From assembly GCF_000296505.1 (NCBI RefSeq), contig NZ_JH815210.1:186001-250000 (forward strand): a stretch of DNA of 64,000 nt. Reading direction: 5' to 3'. This DNA comes from Schaalia turicensis ACS-279-V-Col4. GTDB lineage: Bacteria > Actinomycetota > Actinomycetes > Actinomycetales > Actinomycetaceae. The position numbers were made by a program, and so were the translations under genes. The notes under the pieces were generated by a model. That model ran no database searches. It saw nothing but the letters and a program-made list of their open reading frames with translations, and was not told the origin of the DNA. How positions within the stretch are numbered: position 1 is the first letter of the stretch; each line of letters starts with the position of its first letter. Of the stretch, positions 43,835 to 51,146 are shown one piece after another.

Positions 43835-45589
43835 TCAGCGCAAAGCCCTGTTCACCGCAGAAATAACTGCTTTATAGGTTGCGCGCGTAATCGACGAATC
43901 GATACCGACACCCCAGAGGATTTGGTCGTTGACGGCGGCTTCAACATAGGACGCTGCCTTCGCGTCACCGCCCTGGCTCATCGCATGTTCGGAATAGTCG
44001 AGGACGCGGACATCCACGTCAAACTGGCCGAGTGCCTTGACGAATGCTTCGATCGGACCGCCGGCGTGTGCCTTGACCTCGACGGGCTCACCCTGATCCG
44101 TCAGTGTCACCTTCAGATCAACCTGCTCGTCGGCGTTAGTCGTCACGTGAGAAGCTCCGAGTTCGAAGCGACCCCAGGCGGTGAGGTTCTTCGCTGCCGA
44201 GTTCGGCAGGTATTCATCGGCGAAGATCTGCCAGAGGGTATCGCCGTCGATCTCGCCACCGTAGGAGTCCGTGTGTCGCTGAACGATGCGAGAGAACTCG
44301 ATCTGCAGACGACGTGGCAGTTCCAGATTGTGAGTGGTCGACATGAGGTAGGCGACGCCACCCTTGCCGGACTGCGAGTTCACGCGGACAACGGCCTCGT
44401 AGGAACGACCCACATCGTGCGGGTCGATCGGCAAGTAGGGCAACTCCCACACCACTGCATTTTCGTCACCGCCAGCTTCTCCAACTTTCTTCTTGCGGGC
44501 GACGAAGCCCTTCTTAATCGCATCCTGGTGCGATCCGGAGAAAGAAGTGTAGACGAGGTCACCCACGTAAGGTGCACGCGGTGACGTTTCCATCGACGTG
44601 CAGTATTCGACGGTCTGACGGATCTCATCGATATTCGTCAGGTCAACACCCGGGTCAATGCCTTGGCTGAACAGGTTGAGCCCCAGGGTCAACAGGTCAA
44701 CGTTACCGGTGCGTTCACCCTGGCCGAGCAAGCAACCTTCCACGCGGTCTGCACCGGCGAGCAATGCCAATTCAGCCGCAGCAACGCCGGTTCCACGGTC
44801 ATTGTGCGGGTGCACGCTGATCGCAATGTTGTCGCGACGGCTGAGGTTGCGTGCCATGTATTCGATCTGGTCGGCATAAACGTTCGGCGTTGCACGTTCA
44901 ACGGTTGCTGGCAGGTTCAAGATGATTTCGCGGTCGTCTTCGGGCTGCCAAATATCCATAACGGATTCGCAGATTTCGAGAGCAAAGTCGAGTTCGGTAT
45001 CCACGAAGATTTCGGGCGAGTATTCGAAGCCGAAGATCGTTTCATCGCCCAGACGCTTTTCTGCCTGCGCCACCACTTCGCGTGCACCAAAGACAGCCAA
45101 GTCGATCGTTTGTGCCTTGTCATTGCCGAAGACGAGCTCGCGGAACAGTGGCGACGTCGCGTTGTACAGGTGGACGGTCGCGCGCGGGAAACCGACGAGG
45201 GCATCAAGGGTGCGCTCGATGATTTCAGGGCGAGACTGGGTCAGAACCGAAATCGTCACATCGTCCGGCACGGCATCTTCGTCAATCAGGGATCGCACGA
45301 AATCAAAGTCAGTCTGCGATGCTGCGGGGAAACCGATTTCGATCTCCTTGTATCCGCGACTGACCAACAGGTCGAACATCTTGCGCTTACGAACCGGGTC
45401 CATCGGCTCAATCAGTGCCTGGTTACCGTCGCGCAGGTCCGTCGACATCCAGCGAGGTGCGTGAGTAATCCGATTCGAGGGCCACCTGCGGTCGTCCAGA
45501 ACAACGGGGTTCGTGTCGAGGAACGGCTTGTACTTCGCAATCGGCATGTGCGAGCCAGCAGGAGTGGGGACGTTTCCAGTCGTCTTCAT
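43835..45589 (-). CDS. leuA: 2-isopropylmalate synthase
   Basis: 584 residues. Condenses acetyl-CoA with 2-oxoisovalerate, the first committed step of leucine synthesis. HMGL-type metal motif STDLRDGNQAL near 49-59, the HPHNDRGTG motif (~262) and the C-terminal LeuA regulatory domain (from about GRFELGASHV near 475), the site of leucine feedback inhibition. The long actinobacterial type II form. A leader peptide with four Leu codons and alternative stem-loops precedes it, so expression should respond to charged tRNA-Leu. Confidence 0.96.
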   Translation of the reverse strand: MKTTGNVPTPAGSHMPIAKYKPFLDTNPVVLDDRRWPSNRITHAPRWMSTDLRDGNQALIEPMDPVRKRKMFDLLVSRGYKEIEIGFPAASQTDFDFVRSLIDEDAVPDDVTISVLTQSRPEIIERTLDALVGFPRATVHLYNATSPLFRELVFGNDKAQTIDLAVFGAREVVAQAEKRLGDETIFGFEYSPEIFVDTELDFALEICESVMDIWQPEDDREIILNLPATVERATPNVYADQIEYMARNLSRRDNIAISVHPHNDRGTGVAAAELALLAGADRVEGCLLGQGERTGNVDLLTLGLNLFSQGIDPGVDLTNIDEIRQTVEYCTSMETSPRAPYVGDLVYTSFSGSHQDAIKKGFVARKKKVGEAGGDENAVVWELPYLPIDPHDVGRSYEAVVRVNSQSGKGGVAYLMSTTHNLELPRRLQIEFSRIVQRHTDSYGGEIDGDTLWQIFADEYLPNSAAKNLTAWGRFELGASHVTTNADEQVDLKVTLTDQGEPVEVKAHAGGPIEAFVKALGQFDVDVRVLDYSEHAMSQGGDAKAASYVEAAVNDQILWGVGIDSSITRATYKAVISAVNRALR

Positions 45590-45638
45590 TGTGTTTCTTT
45601 CTTCGCTATCCTGATTCGCCCGGTTATCGGTGGGCGTC

Positions 45639-45694
45639 GGGTCGAAACACGTTGAGCCGTGGCGAGGTTTCGACCCTTTCAGGCCTCGTCACGG
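45639..45694 (-). promoter_or_regulatory. leuA transcription attenuator (mutually exclusive stems)
   Basis: On the minus strand, CCGTGACGAGG (45694-45684) pairs with CCTCGCCACGG (45667-45657), one mismatch, as the antiterminator. GGGTCGAAAC (45676-45667) pairs perfectly over 10 bp with GTTTCGACCC (45648-45639) as the terminator/sequester. The second stem's left arm lies within the loop of the first and shares one base with its right arm, so both cannot form. No U tract follows. Confidence 0.75.
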
Positions 45695-45726
45695 CAAAGA
45701 AGCAGGAGCATCCATTCTCGGCTCAT
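45679..45726 (-). CDS. leuA leader peptide (15 aa, four consecutive Leu codons)
   Basis: MSREWMLLLLCRDEA, then TGA. Codons 7-10 are CTC CTG CTT CTT (45708-45697), a run of four Leu codons 120 bases upstream of leuA. A ribosome stalled on them would leave the following antiterminator arm (45694-45684) free; one that reaches the stop would cover it. TACGCT seven bases before the ATG (45734-45739) suggests a leaderless mRNA. Classic leucine attenuation; peptide product itself need not be stable. Confidence 0.85.
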   Translation of the reverse strand: MSREWMLLLLCRDEA

Positions 45727-45733
45727 GCCTCGT

Positions 45734-45739
45734 AGCGTA
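45734..45739 (-). promoter_or_regulatory. -10 box of leuA leader transcript
   Basis: TACGCT on the minus strand, seven bases, then the leader peptide ATG at 45726. No Shine-Dalgarno site before the leader ATG. Confidence 0.45.
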
Positions 45740-45810
45740 TGACAGACGGGGGTAAGCGTACGCGTCCGCTTCGTTATGTGGACATTTTCGCCTTTCAGAT
45801 CGCCAACCCA

Positions 45811-46060
45811 ATCACGAGGCCGGCCACGCAATCAAGGGGAACGTGCCCTGGTTGTAGGCGTAGAACGCGTACTTTCGCGTTTCTTCAGCGCTATCGCCGA
45901 AGAATGAACGCGCGGGGGCGACCCTTCCCAGGCAAAGGCTTCCACATAGAAGATGAAACAGTGCAGAAGAGTGTAAAGATCGTCGCAGCAAGACCAATAA
46001 TCGTCAAAGATGTTATGGCTCTATTGTCCCGAGCATCGTAGCAACGCGCGTTTAACCATT
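45811..46060 (-). pseudogene. Possible decayed small membrane-protein gene
   Basis: In the gap between the carbamate kinase gene and leuA, one frame encodes a hydrophobic stretch (ITSLTIIGLAATIFTLFC) ending RPRAFILRR-stop; the frame one step over continues with FGDSAEETRKYAFYAYNQG...PLIAWPAS-stop, which also looks protein-like. Joined by a frameshift near 45900 they would make a single small membrane protein of ~75 residues. No start codon with a ribosome site is evident. This is weak; it may be plain non-coding DNA. Confidence 0.25.
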
Positions 46061-46062
46061 GG

Positions 46063-47028
46063 TCACACCGAGGTGATGGTTGTTCCCACTTCACCGCTCA
46101 GAGCTCTATCAGCATCCGCCAACGCGCAAATGACACCACGGCGAACCGTACCAGCCGGGGCCTTCGATACGAAGTCAACGATTGCTTCAACTTTGGGGCG
46201 CATGGAACCTTCAGCAAGTTCCCCCGACTCAATCAGAGCACGCCCTTCATCCAAAGAAATGTGGTGAAGCCAGTGTTGCATTGGTGTTCCCCACCCCGCA
46301 GCAACCGCCGGAACTGCAGTCAGAATAACCAGAGCAGAGGCTCCCAACTCATCAGCCATGAGAGCTGCGCTTCGATCCTTGTCGATAACCGCGTCCACGG
46401 CTTTCATTCCATAGTCGGTGCGAATAATTGGGATACCGCCACCGCCTGAAGCGATGACGATGAAGCCGGCGTTTGTCAGAGCTTGAACCGCCTCAATTTC
46501 AACGATCCGATGTGGCAATGGAGAGGCAACATACTTCCTAAATCCACGCCCAGCATCCTCGCGGTACACGGATCCGGGCTCTTCCTTCATCCGCTGTTCT
46601 GCCATTTCCCGAGTCAGAAACTGACCGATCGGTTTAGTCGGGTCAGCAAATGCTGGATCATTGGGATCGACTTCCACACGAGTCAGAAGAGCGACTACTT
46701 TGCCGGAATATCCGCGCCTCGCCCCAGCCTCGTCGATTGAACGCACCAGGTGCTCGCCGATGTAGCCTTGGCTCATCGCAACCATCTCTGGAAGATCAAC
46801 GTCGGGCACACCGGGGTCAGCTGCAACGCCCAGTGAAAACGCACGCGTGATCTGACCAACCTGGGGTCCATTCCCGTGAGCGATCACAAGAGGGCCCGCA
46901 TCAGCCAAACTCACCAAGACTGGCGCAGCCTGACGCAACAGGTGCAACTGATCGTCGGGTGTCTGCCCTAGAGCATTACCTCCTAGAGCAACAACCGTCG
47001 CGGAGCTAGAAGAGTAATCGCTCTTCAT
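46063..47028 (-). CDS. arcC: Carbamate kinase
   Basis: 321 residues of the amino-acid-kinase fold. VVALGGNAL at 12-20, HGNGPQVGQI near 51-60, DPTKPIGQFLTREMAE near 128-143 and ASGGGGIPI near 200 are the carbamate-kinase landmarks. It transfers phosphate from carbamoyl phosphate to ADP, or the reverse. There is no arginine deiminase (arcA) or ornithine transcarbamylase (arcB) nearby; instead it starts one base after the era stop in the phoH-ybeY-corC-era operon, which is unusual. Confidence 0.9.
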   Translation of the reverse strand: MKSDYSSSSATVVALGGNALGQTPDDQLHLLRQAAPVLVSLADAGPLVIAHGNGPQVGQITRAFSLGVAADPGVPDVDLPEMVAMSQGYIGEHLVRSIDEAGARRGYSGKVVALLTRVEVDPNDPAFADPTKPIGQFLTREMAEQRMKEEPGSVYREDAGRGFRKYVASPLPHRIVEIEAVQALTNAGFIVIASGGGGIPIIRTDYGMKAVDAVIDKDRSAALMADELGASALVILTAVPAVAAGWGTPMQHWLHHISLDEGRALIESGELAEGSMRPKVEAIVDFVSKAPAGTVRRGVICALADADRALSGEVGTTITSV

Positions 47029-48228
47029 CTAGAACCCGAGACGTCCCAACATTTTCGGATCTGACTGCCAGTCTTTCGCCGTTCGCACATGCAGATCCAA
47101 ATACACACGCGCTTTCAGCAAGTCCTCGATCAAAGGACGCGACTTTGAGCCAATCTCTTTCAGGCGTGATCCCTTCTTACCAATGATGATGGCCTTCTGA
47201 GAATCGCGTTCAACATAAACGTTGACGTGCACGTTCATGAGCGGTGGACGAGTATCACCCTGCCGTCGAGGCCTGGCAACGATCTCTTCAACCTGAACTG
47301 CAAGCGAGTGCGGAAGCTCATCACGGACCCCTTCAAGTGCAGCTTCGCGAATGAACTCCGCAATCAGAGTGTCACGCGATTCATCGGTCACATCCCCATC
47401 TGGGTAGAGCGGTGGGGAGAGCGGAACCGTCTTCGTCAGCACATCAAGCAACTGGTCAACGCCATTTCCGTCAAAAGCACTGACGGGAACGATCGCCGCG
47501 AAATCACCCATCTTGTCAATCGACAGCAGGTGTTTCATCAGGCGCTCTCGACTCACCAGATCGCACTTCGTCGCAACAGCAATAATCGGACGACGAACGT
47601 CCTTCAATTCGCGGGCAATGAACTTGTCGCCAGGACCAATACGCTGGTCAGCAGGCAAACAGAAGACGACGACATCAACTTCCGCGAGCGCCTCGCGAAC
47701 CATGTCATTCAGGCGCTTACCCAAAAGCGTTCGCGGACGGTGATATCCGGGGGTATCAACTAAAACCAGCTGGCTCTTTTCACCGTGGACGATGCCACGA
47801 ATATTGTGACGCGTCGTTTCAGGACGACCCGATGTGATCGCAATCTTCTGGCCGACAAGCGCGTTTGTCAGCGTTGATTTACCTACGTTCGGACGACCCA
47901 CGATAGAGACAAATCCCGCGCGGAAGTCCTCCGGAAAGTCTGGGATCATCAGGCCGGTGCCCACGTTCGTTTCGTCGCGCAGAGCTTTCATTCCCTCAAC
48001 GACAGCAAACACGTCTTCGGGGTCAATGTCACTTGCGTCGTCGAGATCGACGTCATCGAAGGCCTGGCTATCCGCGTCATCAACGTCATCGAACTCAGTG
48101 GTGTGCGCGACCTCGTCCCCCGATGCGCGTAGTTCGCCAGCATCAATATCACTGTCATCGACACACACTTCGTCGCTTTCGAACGCGTTCGGGCCTGCCA
48201 TCAGCTCGTCGTCGCTGGGGAAATGCAT
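47029..48228 (-). CDS. era: GTPase Era with acidic N-terminal extension
   Basis: 399 residues versus about 300 in most bacteria. G1 GRPNVGKST is at 111-119, then G2-region TTRHNIRG, G3 DTPGYHRP, G4 TKCD, and the C-terminal KH domain (IIIGKKGSRLKEIG near 355). Era binds the 3' end of 16S rRNA in 30S assembly. The first ~97 residues are extra and very acidic (29 Asp/Glu in residues 1-80, with DDVDDADSQAFDDVDLDD repeats). The start is firm: the ATG overlaps the corC stop as TAATG. Confidence 0.93.
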   Translation of the reverse strand: MHFPSDDELMAGPNAFESDEVCVDDSDIDAGELRASGDEVAHTTEFDDVDDADSQAFDDVDLDDASDIDPEDVFAVVEGMKALRDETNVGTGLMIPDFPEDFRAGFVSIVGRPNVGKSTLTNALVGQKIAITSGRPETTRHNIRGIVHGEKSQLVLVDTPGYHRPRTLLGKRLNDMVREALAEVDVVVFCLPADQRIGPGDKFIARELKDVRRPIIAVATKCDLVSRERLMKHLLSIDKMGDFAAIVPVSAFDGNGVDQLLDVLTKTVPLSPPLYPDGDVTDESRDTLIAEFIREAALEGVRDELPHSLAVQVEEIVARPRRQGDTRPPLMNVHVNVYVERDSQKAIIIGKKGSRLKEIGSKSRPLIEDLLKARVYLDLHVRTAKDWQSDPKMLGRLGF

Positions 48229-49547
48229 TATGCGTCCTCACTGGTTTCTTCGGTCGATTCATCGCTCGCCACGAGTAGCGAACACACAATCGTACCAACT
48301 TGGCGACGGCGTCCTCGTGCTTCTTCGGCGAGCATGTGGATGCCTAATGCGTCACCCTGCGCCCCGGGAAGAGGGACGCGCCCCAATGCCTTTGCAAGCA
48401 AACCACCGACAGAGTCCACGTCGTCATCTTCAAGTTCAAGGTCGAAAAGCTCGCCAAGCTCGGTAATTGGATAGCGTGCAGGTACACGCCACGATCCGTC
48501 GTCACGTTGTTCGGGCTCAATAATTCCCTTGTCATGTTCGTCGGTGAGGTCACCGACGACTTCTTCAATGAGGTCCTCAAGGGCCACCAGCCCCGCTACT
48601 CCACCGTATTCATCGATGACGATCGCCATATGGAAGTGGTCTGCTTGCATCAGACGAAGCAGATCGTCTGCGGGCTTCATTTCGACGGTGAACTCGACCG
48701 GGCGCATCATCTGCTCTGCCACCTGGTCCATGTCCGCCCCGTAGGTCTGCAAGCGGGCAACAACATCCTTGAAGTAGAGGATGCCACGAATGTCATCGAC
48801 ATCGTCACCTTCAACAGGAATACGTGAAAAGCCCGAGCGGACAAACAGGCGCAAGGCCTTATGAGCGGGAAGATCCGCCGGGGCGGTCACCATTTCAGTT
48901 CTGGGAACCATCACTTCGCGGACAAGCGTATGCCCCAGGTCCAGAACGGACCGCAACATTGCGCGATCTTCGTCTTCAAGTCCTTCGGTTTCACCCACCT
49001 GGTCGACCATTTCACGCAGGTCATTTGCCATTTCGGCGCGCGCTTCGGCTTCCGTCAGGCCAGATGCGGGAAGACGCCCACGGATGGCTTCAACAAGAGG
49101 GTCGAGGAATCTTGTCAAAGTAACAAGGGAGGAGACCAACGGTGCTCCCGACAGAGCAATCTTCTCTGGACTGCGCTGTCCCCAACGGGAGGGAGCAAGC
49201 GAAATGAAGACGAAATGGACGAAGGTGATCGCTAGTAAAGCAACGAGAGCTGTCGCCCACCACGCCAACGACATCGCAGAAAACGCAAGCGTCAATGAGA
49301 CGGCAACAATCACTTGGAAAAACGTGCGAAAACCACGCAAAACAAGCGTCGCCCGCCTGCGATGGTTCAGCAGAGCCAACAGTGCGGAAGCATTCTGGCG
49401 TTCTTCTTCAACCAGATCCGTTGCACGCGCAATCGACATACGAGAAAACGCAACCTCGATCGACTGAAGCATCGCAGCTAAGAAAAGCCCGACAACCGCG
49501 ATGATGATCAGAGCAGGAAGAGGAAGTGAGGTGGTGGAAGAGGTCAT
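48228..49547 (-). CDS. CNNM/CorC-family transporter-associated CBS protein
   Basis: 439 residues. An N-terminal DUF21/CNNM membrane domain with three or four helices (to ~150), two CBS domains (VREVMVPRTEMV near 207; MMRPVEFTVEMKPADDLLRLM near 275) and a C-terminal CorC/HlyC domain (YPITELGELFDLELED near 360). Family members are linked to magnesium/cobalt homeostasis; older annotations call them hemolysins. Coupled to era (TAATG) and overlapping ybeY by 4 bases. Confidence 0.9.
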   Translation of the reverse strand: MTSSTTSLPLPALIIIAVVGLFLAAMLQSIEVAFSRMSIARATDLVEEERQNASALLALLNHRRRATLVLRGFRTFFQVIVAVSLTLAFSAMSLAWWATALVALLAITFVHFVFISLAPSRWGQRSPEKIALSGAPLVSSLVTLTRFLDPLVEAIRGRLPASGLTEAEARAEMANDLREMVDQVGETEGLEDEDRAMLRSVLDLGHTLVREVMVPRTEMVTAPADLPAHKALRLFVRSGFSRIPVEGDDVDDIRGILYFKDVVARLQTYGADMDQVAEQMMRPVEFTVEMKPADDLLRLMQADHFHMAIVIDEYGGVAGLVALEDLIEEVVGDLTDEHDKGIIEPEQRDDGSWRVPARYPITELGELFDLELEDDDVDSVGGLLAKALGRVPLPGAQGDALGIHMLAEEARGRRRQVGTIVCSLLVASDESTEETSEDA

Positions 49548-49993
49548 CGAGTTGCCAGGAAAGTCAGCAGTAGCTTGCGTTGCAGGTCAAACATGACTTT
49601 CTTTTCATCTTCTTCTGCATGATCGTAGCCGAGCAGATGCAACATGCCGTGGGTGGCCAGCATCAGCATTTCTTCAACCATCGCGTGACCGGCTTCAAGT
49701 GCCTGTTTCTGGGCGACCTGCGGGCAAATGCAGATATCACCAAGCGTTCCCGACGGAGTCGGGTTGTCGGCACTTCCCGGGCGGAGCTCGTCCATCGGGA
49801 AGCTCATCACGTCGGTCGGTCCAGGAAGATCAAGCCAGCGCAAATGCAGGTCTTCCATCGGCTCTGGATTGATGAACAGAATGTTCAGTTCAACGTCGGT
49901 GGCAACGTGCATCTGCGTCAGCACGTGGTCAGCAAGAGCTGCGAATTCGCTCCCGTCAATGACGAAATCAGTTTCGTTGATGACTTCAGTCAT
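49544..49993 (-). CDS. ybeY: Endoribonuclease YbeY
   Basis: 149 residues from the ATG at 49993 with GGAGG upstream; it overlaps the phoH stop by 8 bases. Zinc-dependent RNase for 16S 3'-end maturation and 70S quality control. The metal motif HGMLHLLGYDH is near residues 113-123 and the TDVMSFPMDE stretch near 62. The adjacent genes phoH and era complete the standard rRNA-maturation cluster. Confidence 0.95.
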   Translation of the reverse strand: MTEVINETDFVIDGSEFAALADHVLTQMHVATDVELNILFINPEPMEDLHLRWLDLPGPTDVMSFPMDELRPGSADNPTPSGTLGDICICPQVAQKQALEAGHAMVEEMLMLATHGMLHLLGYDHAEEDEKKVMFDLQRKLLLTFLATR

Positions 49994-51086
49994 CGGTTCC
50001 TCCTCGGTAGTGACCAGTGCGTGATCGATCAGATGACAGCCTGCCCGTCCGAACTGCGCGTGAGCGCGAAACATTCGTACGTGTTCGCCCAGATATGGAG
50101 CGTTGAGCGCTCAGGCGGTCTTCCCAACGCTCGTAGGCGTCTATGATTACTCCGACCAGCTGATGACGCACTACGTCTGCGCTGGTCAGGTAGCAGAATT
50201 CAATTCCGTCGATGTCACTCAGGATCTTCGAGATGACCGCAAGACCGGATTGACCAGCACCCGGTAAATCCACCTGAGACGCGTCGCCAGTGACAACAAT
50301 CTGAGAGTTGAATCCGAGCCTCGTCAAAAACATTTTCATCTGGTTCGGCGTCGTATTCTGCGCCTCATCCAAGATGATGAAGGAGTCGTTCAGCGTGCGA
50401 CCGCGCATGTACGCCAGAGGGGCGACTTCGATTGTGCCCGCAGCCATGAGTTTCGGCAGGACCTCGGGATCGAGCATGTCTTTCAGCGCATCGTAGAGCG
50501 GACGCAGATACGGGTCGATCTTGTCGGTCAGGGAACCGGGCAGGAAACCGAGGTTCTCCCCCGCTTCCACCGCAGGACGGGTCAGCACAATGCGCTTGAC
50601 CTGCCCGGAAAGCAGACGTTGCACGCCGGCTGCCATCGCAAGATAGGTTTTACCCGTACCCGCCGGGCCGAGTCCGAAGACTATCGTCGACCGATCAATC
50701 GCATCAACATAGGCCTTCTGACCAGCAGACTTCGGGCGGATAGACCGACCACGGACGGAAAGAATTTCGTCGGAAACAGCGGGCGTTGCGAATGTTCGGG
50801 TCAGCAGTGAGATGGCGTGCTCGACTGCCTGCGCATCCAGTGGCTGCCCCTTCTTCGCCAAAGAAATCAGTTCTTCGATCAAGTCGCCGGCAACACCAAG
50901 ATCCGCAGAAAAGCCGGTGAGCGAAATATCGCGGCCGATGACGTGGAAGTTCACGCGCGGGAAACCGTGTTCCAGAGCGCGCAACACCTGATCTGATGTA
51001 CCAAGTAGCATCAGAGGATCAAGGTCAGCAGGGATTGAAATGTGACGGGTTGATGCGACAATTCGCGCAACGTCAGGGTCTGTCAC
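49986..51086 (-). CDS. PhoH-family ATPase (PhoH-like)
   Basis: 366 residues from the GTG at 51086 (GGGAG six bases upstream); the frame to 51116 lies at the predicted promoter. P-loop GPAGTGKTYLA near 137-147, Walker B-like FIILDEAQN near 235, and the arginine-finger RLGFNSQIVVTGD segment. PhoH proteins are RNA-dependent ATPases/helicase-like and cluster with ybeY. The C-terminal ~45 residues are an Arg/Ser-rich tail (SGRTRTNVSRSRAVRTGR) typical of nucleic-acid contact but not of the family core. Confidence 0.93.
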   Translation of the reverse strand: MTDPDVARIVASTRHISIPADLDPLMLLGTSDQVLRALEHGFPRVNFHVIGRDISLTGFSADLGVAGDLIEELISLAKKGQPLDAQAVEHAISLLTRTFATPAVSDEILSVRGRSIRPKSAGQKAYVDAIDRSTIVFGLGPAGTGKTYLAMAAGVQRLLSGQVKRIVLTRPAVEAGENLGFLPGSLTDKIDPYLRPLYDALKDMLDPEVLPKLMAAGTIEVAPLAYMRGRTLNDSFIILDEAQNTTPNQMKMFLTRLGFNSQIVVTGDASQVDLPGAGQSGLAVISKILSDIDGIEFCYLTSADVVRHQLVGVIIDAYERWEDRLSAQRSISGRTRTNVSRSRAVRTGRLSSDRSRTGHYRGGTDD

Positions 51087-51116
51087 TGATGCTCCCTTTC
51101 TTTCTTCGTATTCCAC

Positions 51117-51122
51117 AGTCTA
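51117..51122 (-). promoter_or_regulatory. -10 box of phoH operon
   Basis: TAGACT on the minus strand, about 30 bases upstream of the GTG at 51086, which would give a ~24-base leader containing GGGAG. Divergent from the hrpB promoter 12 bases away. Confidence 0.45.
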
Positions 51123-51134
51123 GCGACTTCACGT

Positions 51135-51140
51135 CATACT
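51135..51140 (+). promoter_or_regulatory. -10 box of hrpB-like gene (leaderless)
   Basis: CATACT, six bases, then ATG at 51147; -35 TCCACA (51112-51117) at 17-base spacing. Confidence 0.55.
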
Positions 51141-51146
51141 TATCCC

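Noticed and set aside
44663..45655. 330-codon plus-strand frame opposite leuA
   Set aside because: Antisense to conserved LeuA barrel; Cys/Val-rich artefact.
45739..46041. 100-codon plus-strand frame between leuA and carbamate kinase
   Set aside because: No ribosome site or promoter, Arg-rich random-looking product; it also overlaps the leuA promoter.
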